Source: Annona cherimola
Taxonomy: Eukaryota; Streptophyta; Magnoliopsida; Magnoliales; Annonaceae
NCBI GenBank assembly: GCA_030490835.1
Contig: CM059971.1
Span: 23,057,817-23,121,816 of the forward strand
DNA: 64,000 bases
Direction of reading: 5' to 3'
Shown here one piece after another: positions 31,701 through 45,023 of the stretch. A model generated the notes under the pieces. The model searched no databases. It was not told where the DNA came from and saw only the letters and a program-made list of their open reading frames with translations. How positions within the stretch are numbered: the first letter of the stretch is position 1; every line of letters begins with the position of its first letter. Both the position numbers and the translations under genes were made by a program.

Positions 31701-33735
31701 ATTCACTAACAATTGCTCTCTCTACTTTGGTAGTCTTATTATGTTTAGTAGCTTTTAATATTAAAATATTTAAACCAAGTTTTTGTGCTTATGTCTCTTT
31801 AACCCTTAATCTTATTATTGAATCATCAAATCTTGCTTGGTGTAACTTGAGTTATACTAAATTGATGATATATAAATTGATTCACCTTATTTTTTATATA
31901 TATAAAAAATAGTTTACTAGAAAATTTTCTACTAAGGTATGTGGTAAATATCCTATAAAAATTATATTAAATTATGATTGATTAAATTTTAAATGTTAAA
32001 GTTTTATGTTTACATCACATATAAGTCATTAACATCATCATACCGTACTTTGATCATCAAATTAATGGTTGGATTAAATCATTAAGGGTTGTACTTAGCT
32101 GTCCAGTAGAGTGCTGAAAATAAGTCTGTCTTTCATCCCTAAACAACCCCTAAACATCATTATTTTGAAAACTTTTCAACATGAAAGTTGTAGATCCCAG
32201 TTTTTACTCAATTTTGAATATTTACTCATCAAATTTTGTTTTAATTGGATGAAGATATTATTAATTTACTAAAGCATCTCTAAAAAGAATCATCTTTAGG
32301 ATACTTCTACTAAAATAGTTAAATAATCATAATCTAATCTTTATAATCATGATTCAAACAATTCATTTGAAAGAAAACTAGCCTAAATATGTAGGGTAAA
32401 TAAAAAAAAGTCTTAAAGCATTACGTTTTTGCTAATCTCTCTTGTCTACCATTACTACTTTGTTCCTTTCCTCTGTTTCTTCTCCTTTCACCCACCATTG
32501 TACATGTGAATTTCTCGCCGAAATAAACTAGTTATAATCATAAATTTTTCTTTATTTAGTGTGTGAATTAACTCTTGGATAGGCAAGAATAGACTATACT
32601 TAGTTTTTTGATAAGAGCTTTCAAGTTTGCACCAATGGGAGATCTCATTGTGCACATTACTTGAATTTGTTCCACCTATATGGCTGGACCTTATCTTGCT
32701 ATTTAGCAAATCTATTGCATCAATTTTCTCACTTATCCATTTGAGATTATCTTAATTGATGTGGCATCTAAATCCAACTCAAATTTGCTTATTATAATTG
32801 ATAATAACCCACTTTTGATGCTCTCAATTGATGCACCAAAGCTGAAATCTATGTTGACAACTTAATCTCCAATAATTTTCTCCCAAACTCATCATACTAG
32901 ATATGGATGAATTCAAAATTTTATATTATTTTTAATGATATAATTTTTTGAAATTTATCTAACCATGAAATATATTTTAACGAATTAAATCAGAATTATT
33001 TCTATTTCCGTCGTACTGTAGAAATCAAGATATACCTTCACTGTTTGTCATATATCTTTCTCATTTTGAGTCCAATTTAGATGATTCTTTTTGGGTTAGA
33101 AAATAGACTTCAAGAGCTTTCAAAAAACACTATTTCATATTATTTAGACTTACATATAATATTTGTGATTTTTAAAGTCATCTATTGTGTAATTGCCTGC
33201 TACTTTGCAACTTTACCATAATTCTTGTAAAAATTCTAGAATTCTTCTTTATTAATTTCTAAAATTTCAGATAATTTCGAGAAATTATTCTTGATCATTT
33301 TTATTTCATTTAAACTCATTTTCATAATTTTTATATTTTCATTATTTGTATAGTTTTGTTTTGTTCTTTTTTTGTTTTAATATAATTCGATATGAATTCT
33401 TCCGCCTATTTTTCATACAATATTATTCATTTTTAGTAGCTTATTTTTTATTAGTATTAAGATAAAATCATGCATTTTTAATCATATGTTAAATACGATT
33501 TAGTCTCTAACTAAATCACATTTTAATAATTATTAATGTAAAATTAAAGTAAATAAGAGATTAATTTACACAAACATTATAGCTCTAGCCTCGACCATTA
33601 TGTTGATGGCCATCAGTCACATGGACCGTGTCAAAATATGTATTATCTAAATCACAAGAGCTAGACAAATCAGGTCTATAGCTCACCAAATCTATATCGG
33701 TTAGACAAATAGGTCTGAACCAATGCTACCCAAGC
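31701..33735. other. Non-coding, LTR-like debris
   Basis: The segments around 32160-32270 (TTTTCAACATGAAAGTTGTAG) and 33005-33140 (CTGTAGAAATCAAGATATACC) are of a type that recurs in long plant LTRs. No element boundary or coding domain can be set. ORFs at 31727-31912 and 32488-32709 have no domain. Confidence 0.35.
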
Positions 33736-33990
33736 TGTCACATCCTGATCCCTTATCAGAATGTGACAATAGTCTTCACTGATGGTCCAACAATAATACT
33801 TCACATATCCACAACTACAGTCATAACACATGAATATGTCAGCATCCCAAGCAATACATGCCAATGCCATAATGGATAATGCTAGCATGTACAAAGGTCA
33901 AATTACACATCATAATTAATCATTGTAAATGATAAGATTTATTCACTCAAAAATTATAAAACAACGACATCCATAACATATTGGAATTCA
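33736..33990 (-). repeat. Possible LTR end, next to the copia element
   Basis: TGTCACATCCTGATCCC on the plus strand is the complement of a GGATGTGACA LTR end. The sequence runs to the copia 3' LTR edge. This suggests that the copia element landed in an older LTR, but no second half was found. Confidence 0.3.
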
Positions 33991-34300
33991 TGTGATGCGG
34001 AAGTGTACCTGCATCCATGCGTGTGTAGATTCCACCTGTAGACCGAGTAGAGTACGAGGTCTTCTCTCTCAACGCTTCTCCCTATGATACTCGTGGTAGA
34101 TGGGAACCACTTGTGATGTACACGTGTGAGAGAGGAACCTAGACTCTTCTATATATAGAGCCCTTCCCATCATGACTCTCAATAGAAGTGTAGTTCTGCC
34201 TGGACTCAGATTGCATACGTATCTCAGATACGTTGGGCTATCTTTAAATCCAAAGACTTATTATTTAATTAGGACACCTTATAGGAGTATAATTCTAACA
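33991..34300 (-). repeat. 3' LTR of the Ty1/copia element
   Basis: On the minus strand it starts TGTTAGAATTATACTCC at 34300, directly after the polypurine tract, and most likely ends ..CCGCATCACA at 33991 (about 310 bp). A TATA box, CTATATATA (34150-34158), lies about 145 bp into it. The start is secure; the end is chosen by the CA dinucleotide only, because no second LTR is available for comparison. Confidence 0.65.
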
Positions 34301-34311
34301 TTCTCCCACTT
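34301..34311 (-). other. Copia polypurine tract
   Basis: Minus-strand AAGTGGGAGAA sits immediately before the TGTTAG start of the LTR, the usual plus-strand primer site in Ty1/copia elements. Confidence 0.75.
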
Positions 34312-34738
34312 GGCCTAATTAAAATAAAATTAAGAAAGAAAAGAAAATTATACTTAAAATACAATCCTTGGATTTAACATTTGAAAAAAAATTACCAGAC
34401 GAGTGTACTCATTTGAAAAATATGCCTAATCATTACATACGCAATCCAACTTTAATACTTAAGTTAAGAAAAAATTTGTCAATATGTATCATGGCGGTTA
34501 TATGCAATATATAACATACTTCCTTCCATGCATCACGATATTAACAAAATTACTTAACTAAGTTCTTAATGACAGATTTACAATTATGTGATTTTTAATG
34601 TCCCACATTAATATCAAATAGATAAAATCTTTTGTTTCGAAATCACATAAAACTGTTAACAAATTACCATAATGAAATAAAAGAAAATAATCATCCAATA
34701 TGAGATCTTAAAATGTATCGATTACATCAATAATTGTC

Positions 34739-37700
34739 TCACGTAACAAGACTCATATTTCTTATATGTCCAGAGAAAACTTTGGGCGCCAGAGCCTTAG
34801 TCATGGGATCAGCAATCATGTCAGCAGTACCAACAAAACTAATCGATATCAGATGATCATTAATCTTTTCTTGTACTGACATAAACTTAGCACCAATATG
34901 CTTGTTATCGCCAGTAATTCTTCTGTAATTAGAGAAGCTAATCGCTGATAAATTGTCACAACTGATTCTTAGAGGCCTAGAGATAGAATCCATAATTTTA
35001 AGCTCTGAGAAAAATTTCCTCAGCCAAAGTGCATGTGAGGATGCTTCATGACAGCCAACAAATTCAGCTTCCATGGTAGAGTCAACTACATGATTTTGTT
35101 TCCCACTCTTCCATGAAACTGCTCCACCGGCTAATAAGAAAACATAGCCTGATGTGGATCTTCTGCTGTCAATACAACCAGCATCATCTGAATCTGTGTA
35201 ACTGATCAATTCTAATTGATCAGTTTTTGCATGCGTGAGCTCATAATATTTAGTCCCTTGGAGATATTTCATTACTTTCTTTACTGCTTTCCAATGTTCC
35301 ATTCCTGGATTGCTTCGATATCTTCCAAGTAATCTTATTGCATAACTGATGTCAGGACGTGTGCAAACTTGCGCATACACCATGCTCCCAAGAGCAGAAG
35401 CATATGGGATGAACCTCATTTCCTGTTTCTCAATCTCATTTTGTGGACACTGATGCAGACCGTATTTTTGACCTTTAAAGATTGGCACTTCACATGATGA
35501 GCAATTGGACATTTGGAATCTTTCTAAAATTTTATTGATATTTGCCCTCTGTGATAACCTTAAAAGTCGTTTAGGCCTATTTCGATGGACCTCAATTCCT
35601 ATGACACATGATGCCTCACCCATATCTTTCATATCAAAATGTTCAGAAAAAAAACTTTTAGTGTTATGTAAAAGACTTAAATCATTAGTAGCAAGCAAGA
35701 TATCATCTACGTATAGAATCAGAAATATAAACTTGCCCCCACTCAACTTCAGATATATACATTGTCACCAATGTTTTCTGTAAATCCAAAGGAAGTGATA
35801 ACTTTGTTGAACTTTAAATACCACTGTCAGGAAGCTTGTTTAAGTCCATATATAGATTTCTTTAATTTGCATACTAATGTGTCCTTTCTTTCCATTTCAA
35901 ATCCTTCAGGCTACTTCATGTACACCTCCTCTTCTAAATCCTCATTCAGGAATGCCGTATTTACATCCATTTGGTGTAACTCTAAGTCAAAGTAAGTCAC
36001 TAATGCATAATGATTCTGAATAAGTCTTTTCTGGAGACTGGTGAAAATGTCTCCTTATAATCAATGCTTTCTATTTGTGTGAATCCTTTAGCAACAAGTC
36101 TGGCCTTATACCTTTCTACATTACCCTTAGGGTCCCGTTTAGTTTTGAATATCCATTTACAACCAACAGGTTTGCTCCCTTTAAGCAATGTAACAAAATT
36201 CCAAATTTTATTTTGAAACATGGATTCTAATTCATCTTTCATAGCATTGATCTATAATTCAGACTTTTCACTATTAATGGCTTCTTTGAATGTTAATGGA
36301 TCATTTTCAATACAAGGATCGTCAATACATTCTTCTAAATATATAATGTAGTCATCTGAAATAGCAGGTCTCCTTATTCGATTAAACCTTCTTGGCTCAT
36401 TAATATATTCTACATTATCATATTGATGAATGTCATTTGGAATTGAGATCGATTCATTATTAGTCTCTTCCGTGGGTTGCACAGCAATTTCTGATTGTTG
36501 ATCTGTCATGTTATGATCAACAATCTCAGTTCTTGCATCTATTAGTGATGAACTAGAGAAAAGATCTCTAATTTCCTCAAATTCCACATTTCGTGGAGTT
36601 GTACTCCCACTATTTTCGCCATTCTCAATGAATCGAGCTGTTCCGGTCTCAATGATCCCAGTATTATGGGACAAACTGTAAAATCTATACCCTTTAGACC
36701 ATTCTGGATACCCAATAAAGAAACAACTAATAGTCCTTGGGTCCAATTTCTTTTCTTGTGGGTTAAGTATCCTTGCTTCTGCTTAACAACCCCACATATG
36801 CATATGCCTCAAACTGGGTTTCCTACCTGACCATAACTCAAATGGAGTTTTAGGAACAGCTTTACTAGGAACTCTTTTGAGGATATAAATAGCAGTTTTC
36901 AATGCTTCACTCCACAAAAATAAGGGTAAGGATGAGTTGCTAATCATACTTCTCACCATATCCACGAGAGTACGATTTCTCTTTTCAATAACATTATTTT
37001 GTTGGGAAGTTTCAGGCATCGTATATTGAGGTTCAATACCATTTTCTTCTAGAAATTTAGCAAATAGACCAGGGATTCGACCTAATTGACCATGTTTACC
37101 ATAATATTCACCGCCTCTATCAGATCTTACAACTTTAATTTTCCTATCAATTTCTTTTCTACTAATTCTTTGAATGTTTTAAAAATGTTCAAAGAATCAG
37201 ATGTTTTAAAAATGTTCAAAGAATCAGACTTTTCATGTAATAGAAAAATAAAATCATAACGTGAGAAATCATCAATAAACGTGATAAAGTACTTTTCACC
37301 TACAATACATAATAAGAATGGACCACAAATATTAGTATGGATCAATTCTAAAAGTCCATTGCTTCTTGCGGCACTCTTTTTCTGAGTTTTGGTTTGTTTT
37401 CCTTTAATACAATTGATACATATGCTAAAATCAGTAAAATCTAGAGTAGATAATACCTTGTCTTTTACTAATCTTAGCATCATTTCTTTCGATATGTGAC
37501 TCAACCTTTTATGCCACAACATGGAGAAATTTTCATCAATCATACCATGTTTATTACCAACGCATACATTTAAAGTAGATGAACAATTAATAAATGAGCA
37601 ATTTGCACTTATTTGATATAAACCATTCAACAATGTTCCAGTTTCAACTAAAATAGAATATTTAAATAAAGAAAACTTTGAGTTTGCAAAACTGAAACAA

Positions 37701-38809
37701 TAACCTATTACATCAAGTTTTGGCAAAGAAATTAAATTTCTAGAAATAGACGGAACATAGAAAACATCATGCAGTTCTAAAAAATGCCCTGTGTCAAGGC
37801 GAAGCTTGTAATTTCCTACTGCTTTAACTTTTGACTTGGTCAGATTGCCCATTAAAATAGACGACTCATGCGGTTTTGGGTTGCGGGTTGAATGGAATGC
37901 CTGCAAAGAGTTTGAAACATGGATAGCAGTACCAGAGTCAATACACCATAAATTAGAGGATACATTTATGAAATTGGTTTCAAGGCAAACATGTACGTAA
38001 TTGTTACCTTTCTTTTCAAACCAACTTTTCCGCTTAGGACAATCTTTCTTAAAATGTCCTTTCTTTTTACAGAAATGACACTTCTCAGCAGACTTTTTCA
38101 ATTTATCCTCTAAGCCTTTCTTTAATGGGAATTTGCTCTTCCCTTTTTCTTTCTTTGACTTGTACTGCTTAGAAGTCGATGTGAAATAGATAGTCATTAA
38201 TCCATCCTGCTTTAATCTCTCTTTCTCTTGTACACACATGGATATTAATTCATTTAAAGTCAATTTCTCCTTTTGTGTGTTATAGAAGATTTTGAATTAA
38301 GAAAACTGAAATGGAAGAGAGTTTAAGGCAAATATAACTAGGAAAGAGTCAGAGATTTTCATCCCTAGTTCATTAAGTTTCCCAGCTATATTTGACATTT
38401 TCATTATGTGCTTTCGCACTTCACAAATGTCATCATATTTCATTGAAGTCAATTTGTTAGTGAGCATTCCAACCAATGTTTTATCTGACCCACTAAATTT
38501 ATCCTTAATTGAGTCAAGATAAGTTTTAACACTTTCATTTTCAGGGTTAGAAATAAAGCCTCTGATGTTCTTTTTGATTGTGCTCTTTATAATCATAAGA
38601 GACAACCTGTTGGAACGCTCCCATTTATCAAATTGAATCTTTTAACTATCAGTACTTTCAGGTGTTAAGTCATTAGGTTTTGCAACACGAAGGGCTAAAT
38701 CTAGATCCAAACATCCTAAGGTGATAAGTAATTGCTCATGTCAATCAGAATAATTTAATCCATTCAGTGTCGGGATATTAGACAGATGAGATTGAGGAAC
38801 AGGAGCCAT
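34739..38809 (-). pseudogene. Ty1/copia gag-pol remnant, broken by stops and frameshifts
   Basis: Minus strand. Gag begins at ATG 38809 (MAPVPQSHLSNIPTLNGLNY) and holds the UBN2-type gag domain and a zinc knuckle (CHFCKKKGHFKKDC). The same frame runs through protease (WCIDSGTAIHVSN), GAG-pre-integrase (LWHKRLSHISKE) and the integrase core (FIDDFSRY) to about 37150, where a 1-base deletion shifts to DRGGEYYG and [13 protein letters not shown] begins WNFVTLLKGSKPVGCKWIFK and, after frameshifts near 36003 and 35760, shows LYVDDILLATND. RNase H (SYTDSDDAGC, STMEAEF) is open to the end at 34739. In-frame stops lie in gag (YSD*HEQL, DS*KIQF, QFS*FKI), at WGC*AEAR, EL*INAM, MK*PEGF and KQAS*QW. Integrase also has a 27-bp tandem duplication (37174-37227). 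It cannot encode a full polyprotein. Confidence 0.93.
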
Positions 38810-39560
38810 AGCTGTAAAAAAAACTGATTAAGCTCACGTCACCATTAGATTCAGATAAACTATTATGTAACAATTCTATTAACAATAATTAATCATAGCT
38901 AAATTTTAAAAATTAATCACACAAGCAATAATGCATGATTATATTCAATAATACTATGATAAACAATAATATTCATAATTAATTATAAATACATAAAGTC
39001 AAGAAATTCCCACCTTTGGGTAGAAAATTTCCCGCGTTTACGCAGTTCTGGTTAATTATTGATAAAATATTAAATTATAGCTACCTTCGAGTAGAACTAT
39101 AATATAATATTCTTTAATAATGCAATTTCTATGATGAGAAGAAAAATCATGTTATTCTCTCTTTGTTTAATAAATTTGATTAACTAAACACTTAGACCCT
39201 TCAAGGCAACAAAGACATAAAGATGAATAATATTTATTAAACATAAATTGCATAATAAACAATAATATTTTCTCTCCAATATTTAATAATTTTGAAAATA
39301 TATTTTAGACCCTTTGGGGCAACTAAAATACACAATCAAAATTATTAATATAAATTATAGAGTATAATATATATGAATAATTCAATAATAATGATTATTA
39401 AATTCATTATGTGTGATTAAATTCCATATTATTTCTTTTGGTCAGTCAGGTAAGTGAGGTGGGGCGTGGGAGGCTCGCCCTGCATAGCAGGGACCTAATT
39501 AAATAACCACATGATACTCTTCAATTCCTCTGGCCTAGACACCAACCTCTAGTCATACCA
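38810..39560 (-). other. Copia leader region; no 5' LTR seen
   Basis: Upstream of gag on the minus strand. A T-rich tract ending ACAG lies five to six bases before the gag ATG and looks like a 3' splice site, so part of the leader may be spliced out (inference). The 3' LTR sequence does not recur here or further right, and no sure tRNA-Met primer-binding site was found; TGGTATGACTAGAGG near 39550 is a weak candidate only. Short GC-rich hairpins lie at 39462-39492. Confidence 0.4.
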
Positions 39561-39849
39561 TAGAATATAACCTCACTATAAAATTTAATAATTATAACTT
39601 ATATAATTATTCATATATATTGCATGCTGAAAATTTAATAAAAAGCAATAAATCATGAATAAATTGCTAATTAGACATTTATAAACTAATCACATGAATT
39701 AATTGCAAATATAATTCAAAAAAATTTTGCATGTACTTGCATAAATTTCCAAAAATTCAGGTTTATTGACCTATTTAGCTTAATAAGACCTTTTCATTAA
39801 ATCCAGAATGTCCAAAAACATAAAAAACAACTATTGGATCGTCCAATTT

Positions 39850-40200
39850 GGACAATAAGACCAATAATTATGTTAATTTATGTATGAGCGGTTCAAATTT
39901 GGCCACGTGTCCTTTATTGGGCTGTTGGGTTTTTGGGCCTGGCCAGTTATTAGCTAAAAATGGGCTGCTTGCATGGGCTTATGAAGCTAGGCTTGAAAAG
40001 TTGACCCACCCAGGTACAATAGACCAAAATGGGCTTGCCGAAATGGGCCAATGTTTGGGCCTAGTGGGCAGGCTTGAAATGCCCAAGCCCGGCTTAAGAA
40101 GGAAGAACCAGTTTGTTAAAAAAAAAAATAGCCAGGGGTTTGCTGTAAAATTTATTATCAAGGGTTTATTTGAAAAGAATTTGTTCAAGGGGTTTTGATA
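39850..40200. other. GGGCY-rich non-coding block
   Basis: TGGGCY or GGGCTT words recur about a dozen times amid AT-rich DNA, a composition often seen in plant LTRs. ORFs on both strands here (116 and 107 aa) have no domain. It may be the eroded right part of the copia element. Confidence 0.35.
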
Positions 40201-40905
40201 AAAAAAATCATCTTCTCCCCAAATCTGCAGACCGGTGGATGAACCAGCGATATGCAGAAGACGTGTGCGTTTATTTAAATGGCTGCTCGATATCAAAACC
40301 ATTCCAGGTCATGGTTTTATATGCAGAATACCATTTATATTATTTGAACCGGAATACCGGCGGATGAACCATTTATAAAAGCTCATGAACCATTGATATT
40401 ATTTGAAAAAAAAACGAAAATACATAGGTCCTGTAAAAGGCTTCAACCCATATGCTTCTGAATCCAAAATAGCGGCAGCAAGGTATGTTTCCATCCCTTT
40501 TTTTATTATTATTATTTCCGTGCCGTGAACAGCAACAGACCAAAATTAAAGATAAATAAATAAATAAATCCTATGATGGATTTATCGTGAATGCATATGT
40601 GCATTGATGAAATCACATGGGAATTGATGGAAAAAAAATATTTTCAAGGCAACATGAATTAATATATGACCGTATATTAATTCTAAACATAATTCCAGGT
40701 TGGCCGTTACAAAACAAGCAAATATGTATATTCCAGCAATAGCCCAAGCAATTCTAGACGTAATTAATTGACGAAAAAATTTCTAGGCAACATGGATTAA
40801 TAGAAGATAGTATTCTAACATTAGAAAGAATTCCAATAAAAAAAATATTCTACTAAACATAACCTTTCCAGATTTGGCCGTAAACATGGATTCCAATAAA
40901 CATGA

Positions 40906-40951
<46 letters not shown>

Positions 40952-42419
40952 TATAAATTTCAAATTTCACCGTAGTTTTTTTTTTAATGTCATGAAATCT
41001 TAAAAAAAAATCAATCTCTAACATGAAATTGTTGAACGCAAGCGTTCAATACCGATCATTCCTATTTTGCCGCTTATGCTTAAATAAATAAATAAAAATT
41101 CATGGCATGTGCATGTCTTCCAGTGGCATAACAAAAAAAAAGGCATAGTTGCGGCAATTTCACGTCAACAGCCCCTGTTTTTTTTTTTATTATTAATTAA
41201 TGGCATAATGTGTAGGAATCCACCGTAAAAATTATTATTATTTTCAACTTAAGAAAATCCATTCGAAAAATCCATTCACAATGCATTCATATATATTTTA
41301 GATTAATGCATCCAAAAAAATTGAATATTCTAATAATGAATATATCAAGCATCATTAAATATTATGGGTGGAATCTATTATAAAATTGTTGTTTCATAAA
41401 TTTTACGCATGTATCTTTTTAAATTTTCATTCACATATCATCTTATTTCATACAAATTCATTTGTAAAATAATTAGAATTTATTCTGAAGCCAGTTATCC
41501 CGAATAAATTCATAAAGATCATCCCCGATTCTTCTTACTTACAATTATTAATAAATAACAGGTTGGTCTTATGAAATAAAAATATGCCATCAGACTAATA
41601 AACATACAACAGTATTAACCCATAATAATTGCCCTAAATATATTTCTTTTATTATTCTAATTATTATTATCATTTAACTAAGCTTCTATGCATTTTGATA
41701 TAATGTATATACTATATCATATATTCAGATGGTCTAGATAATTATCATATGTTTTTCCTAACAATATATAATACACAAAATAAATGATCGTTTCACTTTA
41801 TTTCTATTAAGATGCCTTTGTAAAAATACAGATATGTGCATTAACATATTAAAATGAATGCCGGTCCATCATTGTATGCATTTGGTTTATATATTGACAT
41901 ATATGAGCATATATTATCTATTGACTATTATTAAATAATGTGTATATTTAAATAACTTCCCATCTCCACGTACAAATCAAAAGGAAGAAGAAAATAAGCG
42001 TACCTTAGCTCAATATCTCGTTGCCCACTAACTCTTCTTTTCTTTGTACAATAATTTTGACAATTTTAATCGTCTCCCCAAGAGAGATCCTCCCCTTAGC
42101 TATTTAAATAGCATCATCTACCAATTTAATTTTGACTTATCTATACTACTATTATAAGAATAAAATATAACAACAATAGTAAATGTAAAACTATGAAACA
42201 TGGGCCAACCCTATTTTTACTTAACGAATTTGAATTCTCCTTATTCGGATGGAAGTGGATTTACCCCATTAGTATTATAAGCAATTTCAAAATCTTCTCA
42301 TACGACTGTACGTCCAGCTCTTCAAACCTTCTTAAATATCTACTTATTTTATTTAAATCGTGTTAACTTATTACTTATTTGTGACCCACTTGAAAACGAC
42401 ATGAGCACCATATTGATAA
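40201..42419. other. Non-coding stretch with (AT)n microsatellite at 40911-40947
   Basis: AT-rich. The only clear structure is the AT run; the 67-aa ORF on the minus strand translates this microsatellite. Confidence 0.6.
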
Positions 42420-42660
42420 ATTACTAAAATACTCCACTTCCATGATAAAAAAAAATTAAAATACTCCAAAAATTACTAAAATGCTACTAATTTTCGAAAA
42501 TAAAAAATAAATGCTTAAAATATTCCGAAGATGATAAAAATTGATACACATGTTAAAAATGCTTATTAGATCAAAAGTTGTATAAAAATATTTTCAAAAA
42601 AATAAAAAATGGGTTAAAGCACCCAAGTGCACTAAGGCTAAAGGTACCCGGGTGCACTGT
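42420..42660. mobile_element. Half of a foldback/MITE-type element
   Basis: ATGCTACTAATTTTCGAAAA-like sequence, ATGATAAAAATTGATACACATG and the ending AAATGGGTTAAAGCACCCAAGTGCAC match the right arm of the foldback family seen at 47605-47962 and 48480-49390. The left arm is eroded. Confidence 0.5.
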
Positions 42661-43380
42661 ATCAACATTTCATAGAAGTAATTTCATGAAAGGCTCTTTA
42701 TTTTTGAGATGTTAATGATTGATGCAAAATTTAATCCATTTATTGTAGTTAACATTATTTATTTAATTAAAAACAAACTTTTATCCAAATTCAATATACA
42801 CATACGCCACATTTGCTAAAAAATAGATACATCCATGTCTAAATCAAGAAAAATGCTTACATCCATTCGCATAAGTATTAAAATACAGTTTTAATTTATA
42901 GAATAATTTATCTGCATATTAGTAATATTTTAGATTATTTAAATGTTAAAAAGGGTACTTTGACATCAAAAAAGTTAAAAATAGTCCTTAAAAATTGATA
43001 TTTAGTATTAGATTATTTTATTACATTAATTTTATACATTTATAGATAGGGCTATATACAGTGATACCAGATAAATGAAAGAGTTATCATGATAATATAA
43101 ATAATGTTAAATATAATAAATGAAGTAAATTTTTCATCAACTATCTACATATTAAAAATGGAGAAGTTCCATAGAAGAGAGGTTTTACTAAACTCTGCCA
43201 ATGTATTTGGGAAACCACCAATTTTCAAATGATTTTCTAAGTAGATAAATCGAGATTTGGTAATGATATAAATTTAGATATTTTCCTATTTGCAAGTTAG
43301 TAACGAGTTGATCACATAAATGTGGAATTTTGCAATTTATAAAGTACAATTTCATATGTGAGTAATATTGGAAATTAAAT
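42661..43380. other. Non-coding stretch, nothing recognised
   Basis: AT-rich; no ORFs or element ends. Confidence 0.55.
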
Positions 43381-44293
43381 ATAAACCGGAGAATTCTATT
43401 GATTCTATAAATTATTATTGAGCTTGTGAACTTGAAATACTTAAGGTGGATATTAGATGGGCTTTAAGTGGATTTGAGTTATTTATTAGTTAGATTAGAA
43501 ATAACAAATCTTTATAGCCCTCTTGGTTCATGGTATGGACTTTATTTGAGTTGATTAAGAGTTCAAGTGGTGAAAACATCAAACGTATTATTTTATTTAA
43601 GCAATTTTGAGATGTGGAGCCCAAAAGTGGATAAGATATTTTTAATTAAAGGATGCAATCTCTTATTAAAAGGGTACGTGTATTGCATTAAAGGGAGAGG
43701 AATTTTAGGAGTCACTAATTGAGGAAGGGATGTTTCACGGATATGAAAAGGGAAAGAAAAAGAAAGGGCCATAGAAAGAGGGAGAGACGTATGGGAAGGC
43801 AGCCATGGGAGATGCTGCATATACAGGTAAGTGTATATTTTATTTAAGATTTTAGTTTTTGAAAGATAATTGCGAGAAAAAAATATGATGAGTATAATGA
43901 TAATATTATAATTATTAATATATAATATACATTATATTCAATAGAAAGGATGTCTGGTGTTTGAAAGGTTTCTTGTTTTTTTATAATATAATATAAGATG
44001 GAATGTCAAGTGGTGTTTTATAAATATATTATTATTATTATAAGATCATATTAAAAAAAAAAAAGGTATTTTGACGTGGTTTTTACCAAGGTTTGAAATT
44101 AACAAGTTGGATATGTATTCTCTTTTCTGGAGGCAAAGATATTGAAACACAGAATAAAGCTAATGGAGTTAGGGATAATATTATTATAATAATACTATAA
44201 TTCATCTAAAATGTATGCAGCAGAAAGCTTCTATTGCGTAATAATTTTCATGTGATATTCATTAAACTGGTAGTATAGTTTATTGGATGAATT

Positions 44294-45023
44294 TAGGGGT
44301 GGGAATTGGGGCGGGTCGACCAGTGACCCGGTATTGACCCGACCCGTTTTTGGCCGGGTAAAACCAATATAATTTTGACCCGGTATAGGGATGAGTCAGA
44401 AATTTTGACCCGAATTCAAAAATAGGGTTGGGGTGGGTCAACCATGTCCCGACCCTAAGAGTCCGACCCGCCCCACATATATAAATTTATTAAAAATTAT
44501 AATACTATATTGAAATATTATTATTATTTTCTTTCAAATTTTTCACTTTTTTATAATCAACTCTATCAACAATAGAAGAATCAATTTATTCAAAATGCAA
44601 TATAAGAATCAATAAAAAATTTGTACAATATAACCATCATGTGTAATTGTATATTAACCTATTTTAATAAATGTATACTCTATTTTCAAATGTTTTATTT
44701 TCTTAATTATGTGTTTTTTAATAATTAGTGAAATATTGAAACATATAATATTTAAATTTAGTATAGATGTATACTTATGTTTGATAGATATATAAATTTT
44801 GAAAATTATCTTATTTGATCCGTATTTTTGGCCCGACCCGCTGTCCCGAAACCAGTCCGATACCGACCCGAATTTTGTCCCTAGACCTGGTAGAAAAAAG
44901 TAAGGGTCAAACCGACCTTGTCCCGACCCGGTATAAAATAAGGGTTAAACAAGATTTTTGAAAAGTAGGGTCAGGGTTGGGCAAACCCTGACCCGTCCCG
45001 ACCCGCCCCGATTCCCACCCCTA
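44294..45023. mobile_element. hAT-type MITE with perfect 8-bp target duplication
   Basis: The ends TAGGGGTGGGAATTGGGGCG and its inverted partner CGGGGCGGGTCGG-type end CCCACCCCTA form inverted repeats of at least 25 bp. Both sides carry GATGAATT (44286-44293 and 45024-45031), an exact 8-bp target duplication as made by hAT transposases. Sub-terminal regions are rich in GACCCG and its complement, typical of transposase-binding clusters in hAT elements. There is no coding capacity, so movement would need an enzyme encoded elsewhere. Confidence 0.9.

Noticed and set aside
33676..33894. 72-aa minus-strand ORF
   Set aside because: Lies in LTR-like debris and shows no domain.
39540..39556. Possible copia primer-binding site (minus-strand TGGTATGACTAGAGG)
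   Set aside because: Only the first six bases agree with the tRNA-Met site and no LTR end lies next to it.
39848..40302. Overlapping 116-aa (+) and 107-aa (-) ORFs
   Set aside because: Both arise from the GGGCY-rich block; neither has a domain, and the frames mirror each other.
40911..41024. 67-aa ORF with Ile-Tyr repeats
   Set aside because: Translation of an AT microsatellite.
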